64,000 nucleotides of DNA, from the NCBI GenBank assembly GCA_038521825.1, contig JBCBKL010000013.1:45898-109897 (forward strand). Direction: 5' to 3'. Shown here one piece after another: positions 16,392 through 23,972 of this stretch; position 1 is the stretch's first letter, and every line of letters starts with the position of its first letter. The notes under the pieces were generated by a model that was not told where the DNA came from, did no database searches, and worked only from the letters and a program-made list of their open reading frames with translations. The position numbers and the translations under genes were made by a program. Source of the DNA: JBCBKL01 sp038521825 (lineage in GTDB: Bacteria; Pseudomonadota; Alphaproteobacteria; Rhodobacterales; Rhodobacteraceae).

Positions 16392-17084
16392 ACAGACGCG
16401 CTCTTCCGCCGAATCCCAAATTGTGTGGACGGCTTAAGTCACGCGTAGCTGCGGATTGTGCGAGGCGCGCCAATTGCCTGGATCGACCTCCATAGGAAAA
16501 GTTCAAAACGGCTCCAACAGAAACTCAGGTACCGCCTCAATGACCAACGCCCTCGCCTCGTGATCGGTTCCGACCAACAGGGCCTCTCCTCTGCTAGTCG
16601 AGACATCTTGCCGTCGGCGCATAAGCAGGTTGGCAGCGTCAAGCGAGTGCGCGGCGGCGTTCGGATAGGGATGAGCTCAACAGGCTCCACGCGCGCACGC
16701 AAATGTCTTGAGAACGCCGCACATGGTGCAGCGGGTGTCTAATGGTCCCAACCGCTTTTGAGGATAGGTATAGAGGCAACCGTCCTCCACTTCCCGGGTC
16801 CGACGTTTGTAAAGGGAGCTTCTTGGAAGTCGGCCGCATGAGGCCAGAAATCAATCGACGGCTTCTCCAAAAGGCTGGAAGGAAGTCGGGGCTCAGGTCA
16901 AGTTCTTTGGAAAGGGTTGGATGGGGGCCGGAATAGACTGCCAATTTCGCGCATCCACAATTCAGGAGATTTGAAGTCAGCCAGATTTTTTGTACATCCA
17001 AAACGATATGCCGGCCAAAATCGGGGATAGCTGACAGACAGACATCAATAAATTACTGATAAAAATATATTTTATTTGGTTTAG
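16392..17084. other. Non-coding stretch before tRNA-Arg; possible weak coding remnant
   Basis: 693 bases without a convincing gene. On the minus strand about 16500-16690 a 57-codon open segment (AHSLDAANLLMRRRQDVS ... ALVIEAVPEFLLEPF) has coding-like composition but no start and no family I recognise. Bases 17035-17080 are very AT-rich, consistent with the terminator side of the tRNA gene. No integrase or insertion sequence was seen. Confidence 0.4.
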
Positions 17085-17161
17085 TGGCGGACCGAGGAGG
17101 ATTCGAACCCCCGACCCCTTGATTCGTAGTCAAGTACTCTATCCAGCTGAGCTATCGGTCC
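17085..17161 (-). tRNA. tRNA-Arg (anticodon ACG)
   Basis: A 77-base tRNA with encoded CCA. The acceptor stem pairs GGACCGA with TCGGTCC, the D-loop region has AGCTCAGCTGGATAGAG, the anticodon stem CTTGA/TCAAG encloses CTACGAA with anticodon ACG, and the T-loop is GGGGGTTCGAATCCTCC. The ACG anticodon (A34 becomes inosine) reads CGU, CGC and CGA. It marks the edge between the accessory region and conserved genes, a common place for integration, but no attachment repeat was found. Confidence 0.97.
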
Positions 17162-17242
17162 ACTGGCGCCTGCACTTACGCCCCCGAGCAGAGCTTTGCA
17201 AGAGGGCAGGCAGCGCAATCGACGTGATAGGCCTCAAAAATT

Positions 17243-18628
17243 CTATAATGCGCCGTCACCTTTCGGCAGCCTGATCACGAAGGTCGTTCCGCTGGGTCCA
17301 GTCTCGCTCAGTTCGAGCGAACCGCCATGCCCCCGGATCAATTCCGCGGAAATCGCCAGGCCAAGGCCCGATCCTCCTTTGCGCGCCCCGCCTTGGAACG
17401 CGGTAAAGAGATGCTCCTGCGCTTTGGCGGGCAGACCCGGCCCCGTATCCCGCACCACAATGCTCCACGCGCCTGCATCCTCGGTAGCGTTAACGCTAAT
17501 TTCGCCAGGTTTTCCGGATGATATGATCGCCTGACGCGCGTTCCGGACGAGATTGGCGAGAACTCGGAACAACTGCTCGGGATCAGCGCGCAAGGTCATG
17601 AAGGCGGGCACGTCTTCGGCAAAGCTGAGGTCGTAGTCTCCAACCGCCAACCGTTCGCTGTCGGTGACATCGGCCACCACGTCGATCAAGGGGAACAGCG
17701 TAAGCGTCGGGCTGGGTTCCTCGGCCTTGCCAAAAGCAAGTGTGCTTTCGCAAAGATGAACGGCCCGCGTGATGGAGTTAACGAGCTTGGGCGCCATTCG
17801 GCGCACCAGCGGGTCCTCACTGGCCTCGATCCGATCGGTGAACAGTTGCGCCGAGGTCAGGATGTTGCGTAGGTCATGGCTGATCTTGCTGACGGCGCTG
17901 CCGAGTTGGGCCAGCCGCTCCTTTTGGCGCAGGGCCTGTGTCAGGTCGGTCTGCAGAGTTTTCAACGCTTCTTCGGCCTCCCGCAATTCCGTCACGCCGG
18001 CGGTCGGCTTGATGATCCTACGCGCGTCCTCGGGCGCCTCGGCATAAAGCTGCATGTGCCCGACGACGCCCTTTATCGGTTTCACCAGAAACGCGCGCAC
18101 AGCAAGAAACAAAAGGAACGCCGTGATGACAGAAATCACCGCGGAAAGGATCAGGATCCGGACCCCGTAGTCGATCATCGCCATGCGGAGTCCGTCCGTC
18201 TCCATCGTGACCTCGATCAGGATCCCCGCCTCGCGGGTCGGTGCGCCAATAACCCGGATCACCTCGCTTTCCGGTGTCGAAAGCCGCAATAACGCGTCCC
18301 GGATCAGGATAAACGGGGATCTGTCGCGCAAGTCAAAAGTGGCCGAAATCGGCTCGGGCATGTCCGTCGACAGCATGAGCTGCCGCACCTCGTCCCGGCG
18401 TAGGACGACGTTGAAAACGTCAGCATTCTTCAGGAGTTCCTGCTCAAGCTCGCCTTCCAACATTTCGTCGGCGAGCAGCGCCAGCGATGCGATCTGAGCC
18501 CGTTCCAGCCGGTTCTGCAGAAACTCCTCACGGAACCGTGCAATCGAAGGCACGAAAATCAGAACTTCGGCCAGCATCACGAAGATGGTGGTCAGGATCA
18601 AAAATCTGCCGGAAAGCGAATTCAGCAT
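17243..18628 (-). CDS. Membrane sensor histidine kinase
   Basis: 461 residues. Membrane helices at about 8-28 and 156-180 bracket a periplasmic sensor of some 125 residues; a HAMP-like linker follows. The phospho-acceptor His is at 251 in KISHDLRNILTSAQL, with the ATPase motifs NLVRNARQAI, DTGPGLP and GGSGLGLAIS. The H-box reads HDLRN instead of the commoner HELRT, a variant seen in a distinct subgroup. ATG 18628 starts directly before the first helix. No response regulator is adjacent. It is 16 bases downstream of the flavoprotein gene, so the two share a transcript. Confidence 0.88.
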   Translation of the reverse strand: MLNSLSGRFLILTTIFVMLAEVLIFVPSIARFREEFLQNRLERAQIASLALLADEMLEGELEQELLKNADVFNVVLRRDEVRQLMLSTDMPEPISATFDLRDRSPFILIRDALLRLSTPESEVIRVIGAPTREAGILIEVTMETDGLRMAMIDYGVRILILSAVISVITAFLLFLAVRAFLVKPIKGVVGHMQLYAEAPEDARRIIKPTAGVTELREAEEALKTLQTDLTQALRQKERLAQLGSAVSKISHDLRNILTSAQLFTDRIEASEDPLVRRMAPKLVNSITRAVHLCESTLAFGKAEEPSPTLTLFPLIDVVADVTDSERLAVGDYDLSFAEDVPAFMTLRADPEQLFRVLANLVRNARQAIISSGKPGEISVNATEDAGAWSIVVRDTGPGLPAKAQEHLFTAFQGGARKGGSGLGLAISAELIRGHGGSLELSETGPSGTTFVIRLPKGDGAL

Positions 18629-18644
18629 CAGCCCCAAATTCTCG

Positions 18645-20060
18645 TTATGGGATGACCCTTTGCACGAACCGGACCACCCGTTTAACCAGATCACTATCAA
18701 ACAGCCGCGGGCTGAAATAGGCCCCCGCCGCCCGTTTGCTGACCTCGCCAATCGTTGGATAGGGTGAGACCATTCCGGCAATTTGGCTCATCTTCAGCCG
18801 GTTTGCGAGCACAAGCGCCCAGAAATTGGCATGTTCGCCGGCTTGATGCCCGACAATTGTCGCGCCGACGGGTCGGCCCTTGACCACCAAGACCTTGATG
18901 AAACCCCGCGTCTTGCGCTCCGCTATCGCGCGGTCGTTATGTTCGTAATCGAACCGGACCACTTCGAGGTTGATGCCATGTTCCTTCTTTGCCTGCGCCT
19001 CTGTCATACCGATTTGGGCCAGTTCGGGATCGGTATATGTGGCCCAGGGGATGTGGGCGGTTTTGGTCTTTGACGGCAATCCAAAGAGGATGCTGCGGAC
19101 GATAACCGATGCGTGATAGCCTGCGACATGGGTGAATTGCAGGCCACCCGCCACGTCGCCGATCGCATAGACGCGTCGGTTGCTGGTGCGCAGGCCGGCA
19201 TCCACCGCGATCCCCGATTTCGTCGTAGCGATCCCGGCCTTGTCGAGATCGAGCTGGTCGATGTTTGACGAACGGCCAACGGCCAGCAAAAGATGACTGC
19301 CCGTGATTTTGGCGCCCGCTTCGGTTTCCACGGTCACACCGTCCAAGGCCCTGATATGGCTTGCAGCGGCTCCCTCGATGATCTGGACCCCCTCTTTGCG
19401 CAGCGCTTCGATTACGATCGCTGCCGCCTCCGGATCCTCATTGCCCAAGGCCTTTTCAGCCTCAAGCACGGTGACTTTGCTGCCCAGCCGAACATGGGCC
19501 TGCGCCATTTCCATCCCGATCGCACCGCCGCCGATGATGATCAGGTGGTCTGGCCGCTCTCGAAGATCAAAGAGTGTTTCATTAGTCAGATAATCAACGT
19601 CCTCAAGCCCCGGAATGGGTGGGATGCGCGGCGAAGATCCCGTCGCGATCACGATGCGCCGAGCTGCGATGATCTTGTCGCCTGCTTGCACTTCCTGATC
19701 AGAGATGAACCGCCCGAATTCTCGGATAACGCGAACACCTAGCCCCTCAAACCGTTCCTGACTATCGACAGGCTCGATCTGTGCGATCACGTCATGCACG
19801 TGATCCTTCGCTTTCGCATAATCCACCTCTGGCTTTTGATCTGCGACGCCGAAGATCCCCGAATTGGCACGGGCATGCGCCGCCTTGGCGGACGCAATCA
19901 GGGCCTTGGAGGGCACGCAACCGAAATTGAGACAGTCGCCGCCCATCTTGTGACCTTCGAGCAGGGTCACTTCGGCACCCATCTGAACGACGCCGGCGGC
20001 AACAGACAATCCACCTGACCCCGCCCCGATGACGAGAATGTCAGTTTTGATGCGTTCCAT
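18645..20060 (-). CDS. FAD-dependent pyridine nucleotide-disulfide oxidoreductase (mercuric reductase-like)
   Basis: 471 residues. The FAD fold (GAGSGGLSVAAG) opens the chain, the redox disulfide is in GGDCLNFGCVPSK near residue 45, the NAD(P) fold is around GGGAIGMEMAQ, and a second FAD contact is YAIGDVAGG. The C-terminal interface helix has SPYPTIGEVSK where lipoamide dehydrogenases have His-Pro-Thr; the catalytic His is a Tyr here, so it is probably not a lipoamide dehydrogenase. It overlaps the TVP38 gene by one base, and this pair recurs in many bacteria. Confidence 0.88.
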   Translation of the reverse strand: MERIKTDILVIGAGSGGLSVAAGVVQMGAEVTLLEGHKMGGDCLNFGCVPSKALIASAKAAHARANSGIFGVADQKPEVDYAKAKDHVHDVIAQIEPVDSQERFEGLGVRVIREFGRFISDQEVQAGDKIIAARRIVIATGSSPRIPPIPGLEDVDYLTNETLFDLRERPDHLIIIGGGAIGMEMAQAHVRLGSKVTVLEAEKALGNEDPEAAAIVIEALRKEGVQIIEGAAASHIRALDGVTVETEAGAKITGSHLLLAVGRSSNIDQLDLDKAGIATTKSGIAVDAGLRTSNRRVYAIGDVAGGLQFTHVAGYHASVIVRSILFGLPSKTKTAHIPWATYTDPELAQIGMTEAQAKKEHGINLEVVRFDYEHNDRAIAERKTRGFIKVLVVKGRPVGATIVGHQAGEHANFWALVLANRLKMSQIAGMVSPYPTIGEVSKRAAGAYFSPRLFDSDLVKRVVRFVQRVIP

Positions 20061-20794
20061 TACTGAAGAGCTTTCTTTCCGCCGATGCGTTTCACCAGAA
20101 TAGGCACAAGGGACAGGGCGGCAAGGCCAAGGATCGGCCCAAGAACATGCGGTTCGAAAATAATCCCAAGGTCGGGTGTTTCACCGCGTTTGAACACCTC
20201 GCCAAGACCGGCACCGACGGACGTATAGACCAGCCCACCCGGAATGATCCCGAGAAAAGTGGAAATCACATAGCGGTGCAAGGGCACCTGCATGAATGCG
20301 GGCACGAGATTGGCAACGAAGAACGGCACAAGGGGAACCAGTCGAATGACAAACAGCATCGACCACTGGTTTTCATCAATCCCGTCCTTGATCTTTTTGA
20401 TCGCACCTTTTGACGCCTCGATGCGCTGCGCAAGCGTTTCGCCAAAGCCATGCCGCGCAGCCAGAAAGATCAGCGTCGCCCCGATGGTTGCAGCACCAAC
20501 GTTCAGCACGGTTCCAACCACCGTCCCGAAAAGGAACCCGCCCGTGAGCGTGGCGATCGTCGCGCCCGGCAACGAGAACGCGACGATAACAATATAGGCC
20601 ACAACAAAACCCAACGCCGCCCAGCCATAGGCTTCATCTCGATAGGCCAGAAGCGTCTCGCGGTTTTGCGCGAGCGTCTCAAAGCTCAGATGATCCCGCA
20701 GCAGGAACGCCCCGATCACGGCGACCATCAAAATGATAAGCAAGGGGACGTTGCGGATCAGCGACGGCTTCCGGGGATCAAAAATCTCAGACAT
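20060..20794 (-). CDS. TVP38/TMEM64-family (DedA-like) membrane protein
   Basis: 244 residues from the ATG at 20794; an upstream in-frame start at 20836 is less likely because it adds a polar stretch. Helices at about 17-35, 60-85 and 90-110 lead into the SNARE-associated core (FSLPGATIATLTGGFLFG, then RLVPLVPFFVANLVPAFM), which has the re-entrant proline-rich segments of the DedA superfamily of lipid scramblases. The downstream flavoprotein gene overlaps by one base. The partnership suggests a membrane-associated redox function, but the substrate is unknown. Confidence 0.9.
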   Translation of the reverse strand: MSEIFDPRKPSLIRNVPLLIILMVAVIGAFLLRDHLSFETLAQNRETLLAYRDEAYGWAALGFVVAYIVIVAFSLPGATIATLTGGFLFGTVVGTVLNVGAATIGATLIFLAARHGFGETLAQRIEASKGAIKKIKDGIDENQWSMLFVIRLVPLVPFFVANLVPAFMQVPLHRYVISTFLGIIPGGLVYTSVGAGLGEVFKRGETPDLGIIFEPHVLGPILGLAALSLVPILVKRIGGKKALQ

Positions 20795-20994
20795 ACGGCT
20801 TGGCCTTTTGGGGCGATTGACTGCTTGGACAAACATGCGCGTTATCGGTGCGCTGCAACAGTCTCTTCACAGGTGGTTGATGTCCGGTGACAAAATGCGT
20901 GATGCGATGAACAAATGACGCTGCGTTTTGAAATATTTGGCGCGCTTCGCCCGTTTCCTTTGTTGCAGCGTGGAAAGATTTTTGGTGCAGGGGT

Positions 20995-21022
20995 TTGACT
21001 TGCCCCGATGACAGGCTTAGAG
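20995..21022 (+). promoter_or_regulatory. Putative sigma70 promoter of rpmH-rnpA-yidD
   Basis: TTGACT at 20995-21000, a 16-base spacer, then TTAGAG at 21017-21022, about 70 bases before rpmH. The region 20795-20994 between the divergent TVP38 gene and this site shows no other recognised element. Confidence 0.5.
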
Positions 21023-21090
21023 AGCGGTCTTCGAACAACACCGTAGACACGAATCCGCGTGTTGCCGGTATCTGAATTGGAGCCACCGCG

Positions 21091-21225
21091 ATGAAACGCA
21101 CATATCAACCGTCGAACCTGGTTCGCAAACGCCGCCACGGCTTTCGTGCGCGCATGGCAACGAAAGCTGGTCGCAAGATCCTGAACGCTCGTCGTGCACG
21201 CGGTCGCAAGTCGCTGAGCGCATAG
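21091..21225 (+). CDS. rpmH: 50S ribosomal protein L34
   Basis: 44 residues, full family length: [20 protein letters not shown] followed by the arginine- and lysine-rich end with KSLSA. L34 sits in the large subunit against 23S rRNA. It is the first gene of the rpmH-rnpA-yidD run, 14 bases before rnpA. Confidence 0.98.
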
Positions 21226-21239
21226 TTTTCGGCGGCCAT

Positions 21240-21626
21240 ATGGCTGCGCCATTGACCAAAGTTCAAACCGCCCCGGATAATCCGGCGGCGGTTTTTGCGT
21301 TTGAAACACTGCGGAAACGCTCCGATTTCCTTGCTGCTGCGCGGGGCCGCAAGGTTCCAACCCCCGGTTTCATGCTTCAAATCCGCGACCGCAAAGATGA
21401 AGGGCCCATCCGTGTCGGTTTCACCTGCTCGAAAAAGGTCGGCAACGCCGTCGCACGGAACCGCGCCAAAAGGCGTCTGCGCGAACTGGCGAGGCTTGTC
21501 CTGCCGGTGGCAGGACGCCGAGGTCACGACTATGTGTTGATCGGTCGACCCGTGGAAACGGCAAACAGGAATTTTGCACAGATGCAAATCGAACTCAGCG
21601 AGGCGCTTGGAGAATCGGGGAAATGA
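21240..21626 (+). CDS. rnpA: Ribonuclease P protein component
   Basis: 128 residues. The protein subunit helps the RNase P RNA bind pre-tRNA 5' leaders. The RNR motif is present (VGNAVARNRAKRRLRELAR), together with the conserved FTCSKKVGNA strand. The start at 21240 follows rpmH closely. The stop overlaps the yidD start (ATGA). Confidence 0.97.
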   Translation: MAAPLTKVQTAPDNPAAVFAFETLRKRSDFLAAARGRKVPTPGFMLQIRDRKDEGPIRVGFTCSKKVGNAVARNRAKRRLRELARLVLPVAGRRGHDYVLIGRPVETANRNFAQMQIELSEALGESGK

Positions 21627-21865
21627 GGCCCGCAGCCTTTGTGCTTTCGTTGCCAGTCAGAGCGTACCGCTTGGTCTTTTCCCCTTGGGTTGGACACAAC
21701 TGCCGATATCAACCAACGTGCAGCGCCTATGCGCTGGAGGCGCTGGAACGTCATGGTGCCTTTCGTGGCGCATGGCTGACCTTGCGCCGGATAGGGCGCT
21801 GCCATCCATGGGGTCAAAGCGGCTATGATCCGGTTCCTGCCGAAAGACCGGATTCGTCAAAATAG
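21623..21865 (+). CDS. yidD: Membrane protein insertion efficiency factor YidD
   Basis: 80 residues. The signature CRYQPTCSAYALEALERHG and the RIGRCHPWGQSGYDPVP end are complete. YidD is a small peripheral inner-membrane protein thought to aid YidC-mediated insertion. It is translationally coupled to rnpA. In many genomes yidC follows directly; here yidC lies 3.8 kb further on, beyond ttcA and an EAL gene. Confidence 0.96.
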   Translation: MRPAAFVLSLPVRAYRLVFSPWVGHNCRYQPTCSAYALEALERHGAFRGAWLTLRRIGRCHPWGQSGYDPVPAERPDSSK

Positions 21866-21931
21866 AGGTTGGATTCCGGGCCCTGCCCGTGTTAGTTGAA
21901 CTCAGCGCAACACCAACGGAAGGAGGGCGCG

Positions 21932-22006
21932 ATGAATAATCGACTATTTGCTCTCTGGTGTTCTGCACTCGGGCCAAAAGGCAAGTTCGTACGGACGTAC
22001 TGCTAA
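21932..22006 (+). CDS. Candidate 24-residue microprotein or leader peptide
   Basis: A short frame starting MNNRLFALWCSALG and ending FVRTYC. It is remarkable only because GGAAGGAGG lies 6 bases before its ATG, a near-perfect ribosome binding site in a 260-base gap otherwise empty. CGTACGGACGTAC near its 3' end can form a small hairpin. It could be a translated leader for the next small gene, or chance. Confidence 0.35.
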   Translation: MNNRLFALWCSALGPKGKFVRTYC

Positions 22007-22146
22007 ACCGACGCCCCACTGACCGCGCGATCGCCGGTCAACATCCGCAAAACCAATACTGACTGAAGCATGCCGCGTAGTTTTGCGCGTTTGCGATCTC
22101 ACCAAATGACCAGTTAGAGGCCGGCGTGTCCGCGCCGGATATTTCC

Positions 22147-22368
22147 ATGACCACTGTTCAAACCAAAACAACCCATGAGTTGCCCGCCGTCATAGCGGCT
22201 GCGGTCGCCAAATACGGCGCGCGCCGTGTCTTTGCGCTGACCCTGTGGACGATTGTCGCTCGCAGGCCCCAATACGCGACGACGGATCATCTCAACGATC
22301 ATCTGAGGCGCGATGTCGGGCTTCCGCCCCGGCTCGACCACGAGATCCGCGAAACTTATATCCTCTAG
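22147..22368 (+). CDS. Small hypothetical protein
   Basis: 73 residues from the ATG at 22147; a GTG at 22126 with AGAGG before it is an alternative start and lies within a CCGGCG/CGCCGG inverted repeat. One hydrophobic helix (GARRVFALTLWTIVARR) and a basic C-terminal end with LNDHLRRDVGLPPR, which resembles the arginine-rich ends of DUF1127-type small proteins. The function is not known. Confidence 0.55.
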   Translation: MTTVQTKTTHELPAVIAAAVAKYGARRVFALTLWTIVARRPQYATTDHLNDHLRRDVGLPPRLDHEIRETYIL

Positions 22369-22374
22369 CGACAC

Positions 22375-22405
22375 GGCCGCCCGGTCTTTGAAGGGCTAGG
22401 CGGCC
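22375..22405. terminator. Inverted repeat between convergent genes
   Basis: GGCCGCC at 22375-22381 and GGCGGCC at 22399-22405 flank a 17-base loop, exactly between the convergent stops of the small gene and the DUF3833 gene. It could serve both directions. No T-tract follows, so the call is weak. Confidence 0.4.
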
Positions 22406-22929
22406 TATTGCTTTTCGAATGTGATGATCACCTCACCGATGTCGACCCCGAAGCGCTTCATATAAGCACGGTTCAGGACGCGATCATCGCTCAGTTTCCA
22501 CATCCAGTCGTCGAACGTCACTCTGAGTGTCCCATCGGGAACGGGCAGATCGATCTCATACCGCCAATTGAATGTATCGCCGCGTTCCTCTCCGGTTGCG
22601 ATACCGATGACACCGGGCGCTGTACCTTGCCAGTTATCGGACCCGGTCTTGGTGAGGGTCCAGATCCGCTGTTCGGTCGAGCCGTCTTCGTAAACGAAAT
22701 CCTCGACCAGGCGCAGTGTTTCTCCATCCCAAGTGCCGTCAATGACCACGTCAAACCGGCGGCGAACGGTTCCGAAAACGTCCTGGAACTGCCCCTGCGC
22801 CACGACGCGACCATCAAAGAATTCTTCGAGGTTCAGCTTTCGATCCGACAGCAAAGCGTCATCCGCTCCCGGCTTTCCTGTACAGGCCGCAACCAGCAGC
22901 AGCATCCCAAAGACTAGCACCCGGACCAT
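22405..22929 (-). CDS. DUF3833 lipoprotein
   Basis: 174 residues. The N-terminus is a lipoprotein signal (VRVLVFGMLLLVAAC) with the modified Cys in VAAC. The mature part matches the DUF3833 layout: LEEFFDGRVVAQGQF, then RRRFDVVIDGTW, and WMWKLSDDRVLNRAYMKRFG near the end. The start at 22929 has GGAGG 6 bases upstream; an ATG 3 bases earlier is possible. It is divergent from ttcA. No function is established for the family; a lipocalin-like barrel is likely. Confidence 0.85.
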   Translation of the reverse strand: MVRVLVFGMLLLVAACTGKPGADDALLSDRKLNLEEFFDGRVVAQGQFQDVFGTVRRRFDVVIDGTWDGETLRLVEDFVYEDGSTEQRIWTLTKTGSDNWQGTAPGVIGIATGEERGDTFNWRYEIDLPVPDGTLRVTFDDWMWKLSDDRVLNRAYMKRFGVDIGEVIITFEKQ

Positions 22930-23025
22930 CATGCGCCTCCCCTTCAATCCAGATACGCGCCGTCCCCTGTTTCGGTTCACAACCGTCATGCTATAGACCG
23001 CGCTAAATCCAGCGCGAGGCAGGCG

Positions 23026-23856
23026 ATGCTCGACGACAGCGACGAAATCCATTCGCTCTTTTCCGGAGCACCTAAGACGACCGAATTCAAGAAGCTTCGC
23101 AAGCGCGTTGTCCGGTATGTCCGCGAGGCGATCGAGCAATACGGAATGATAGAGCGAGACGCACGCTGGCTAGTCTGCCTGTCGGGTGGGAAAGACAGCT
23201 ATACCCTTCTTGCGGTGCTTTATGAGCTGAAATGGCGCGGACTGCTGCCTGTCGATCTGCTGGCCTGCAATCTGGATCAGGGGCAGCCAGGCTTTCCGGC
23301 GACCGTCCTGCCCGAGTTTCTGGAGCGGATGGGCGTGCCGCACCGGATCGAGTATCAGGACACCTATTCGATAGTCGTCGACAAGGTGCCCAAAGGGCGG
23401 ACGTTTTGCGCGCTTTGTTCACGTTTGCGACGCGGTCATCTGTACCGGATCGCACGCGAAGAGAGCTGTTCGGCCGTTGTGCTTGGACATCACCGCGACG
23501 ACATTCTCGAGACCTTCTTCATGAACCTTTTTCATGGTGGCCGGCTAGCGACAATGCCGCCGAAACTGCTGAACGAAGAAGGTGATTTGTTCGTCTATCG
23601 TCCACTTGCTCACGTGGCCGAGGCCGATTGCGAAAAGTTTGCGAAAGCAATGAAGTACCCGATTATTCCTTGTGATTTGTGTGGGTCCCAGGACGGCCTT
23701 CAACGTCAGCAGGTCAAGCAGATCCTGGATGGGTGGGAGACAAACAGCCCGGGCCGTCGGCAGGTCATGTTTAGGGCGTTGATGAATGCGCGACCATCCC
23801 ACCTTTTGGATCCAAAGCTTTTCGACTTCCAGGCGCTGGCCAGAGAACCCGAATAA
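23026..23856 (+). CDS. ttcA: tRNA 2-thiocytidine biosynthesis protein TtcA
   Basis: 276 residues. An ATP-dependent enzyme that thiolates C32 of certain tRNAs. The PP-loop SGGKDS is at 53-58, and cysteines for the [4Fe-4S] cluster are at CALC (128-131) and CDLC (215-218). LGHHRDDILET is the second nucleotide-site motif. The gene is divergent from the DUF3833 lipoprotein gene. tRNA-Arg(ACG), a known TtcA target in enterobacteria, lies in the same window. Confidence 0.95.
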   Translation: MLDDSDEIHSLFSGAPKTTEFKKLRKRVVRYVREAIEQYGMIERDARWLVCLSGGKDSYTLLAVLYELKWRGLLPVDLLACNLDQGQPGFPATVLPEFLERMGVPHRIEYQDTYSIVVDKVPKGRTFCALCSRLRRGHLYRIAREESCSAVVLGHHRDDILETFFMNLFHGGRLATMPPKLLNEEGDLFVYRPLAHVAEADCEKFAKAMKYPIIPCDLCGSQDGLQRQQVKQILDGWETNSPGRRQVMFRALMNARPSHLLDPKLFDFQALAREPE

Positions 23857-23972
23857 TTTGATAAAAAGCCATCGAACATTAAGCGAACACGTTAACGAGA
23901 GTATTAAACCCTTCCGATAATCGTCGGTCCGGTGTGCACGTAGGGGGTGCAACGGGACTTGAGGGATCGGCG

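Noticed and set aside
16439..17001. Open frames between the NIPSNAP gene and the tRNA as genes or an integrase remnant
   Set aside because: No start with a ribosome site and no recognisable integrase or transposase motif; listed only as a weak remnant.
20837..21090. The rpmH upstream region as a replication origin
   Set aside because: rpmH is near the origin in some bacteria, but no DnaA-box cluster, AT-rich unwinding segment or dnaA gene is seen here.
23879..23907. TTAA half-sites upstream of the EAL gene as a CtrA box
   Set aside because: The three TTAA copies are spaced by 9 and 8 bases, not the 7 bases of the CtrA consensus.
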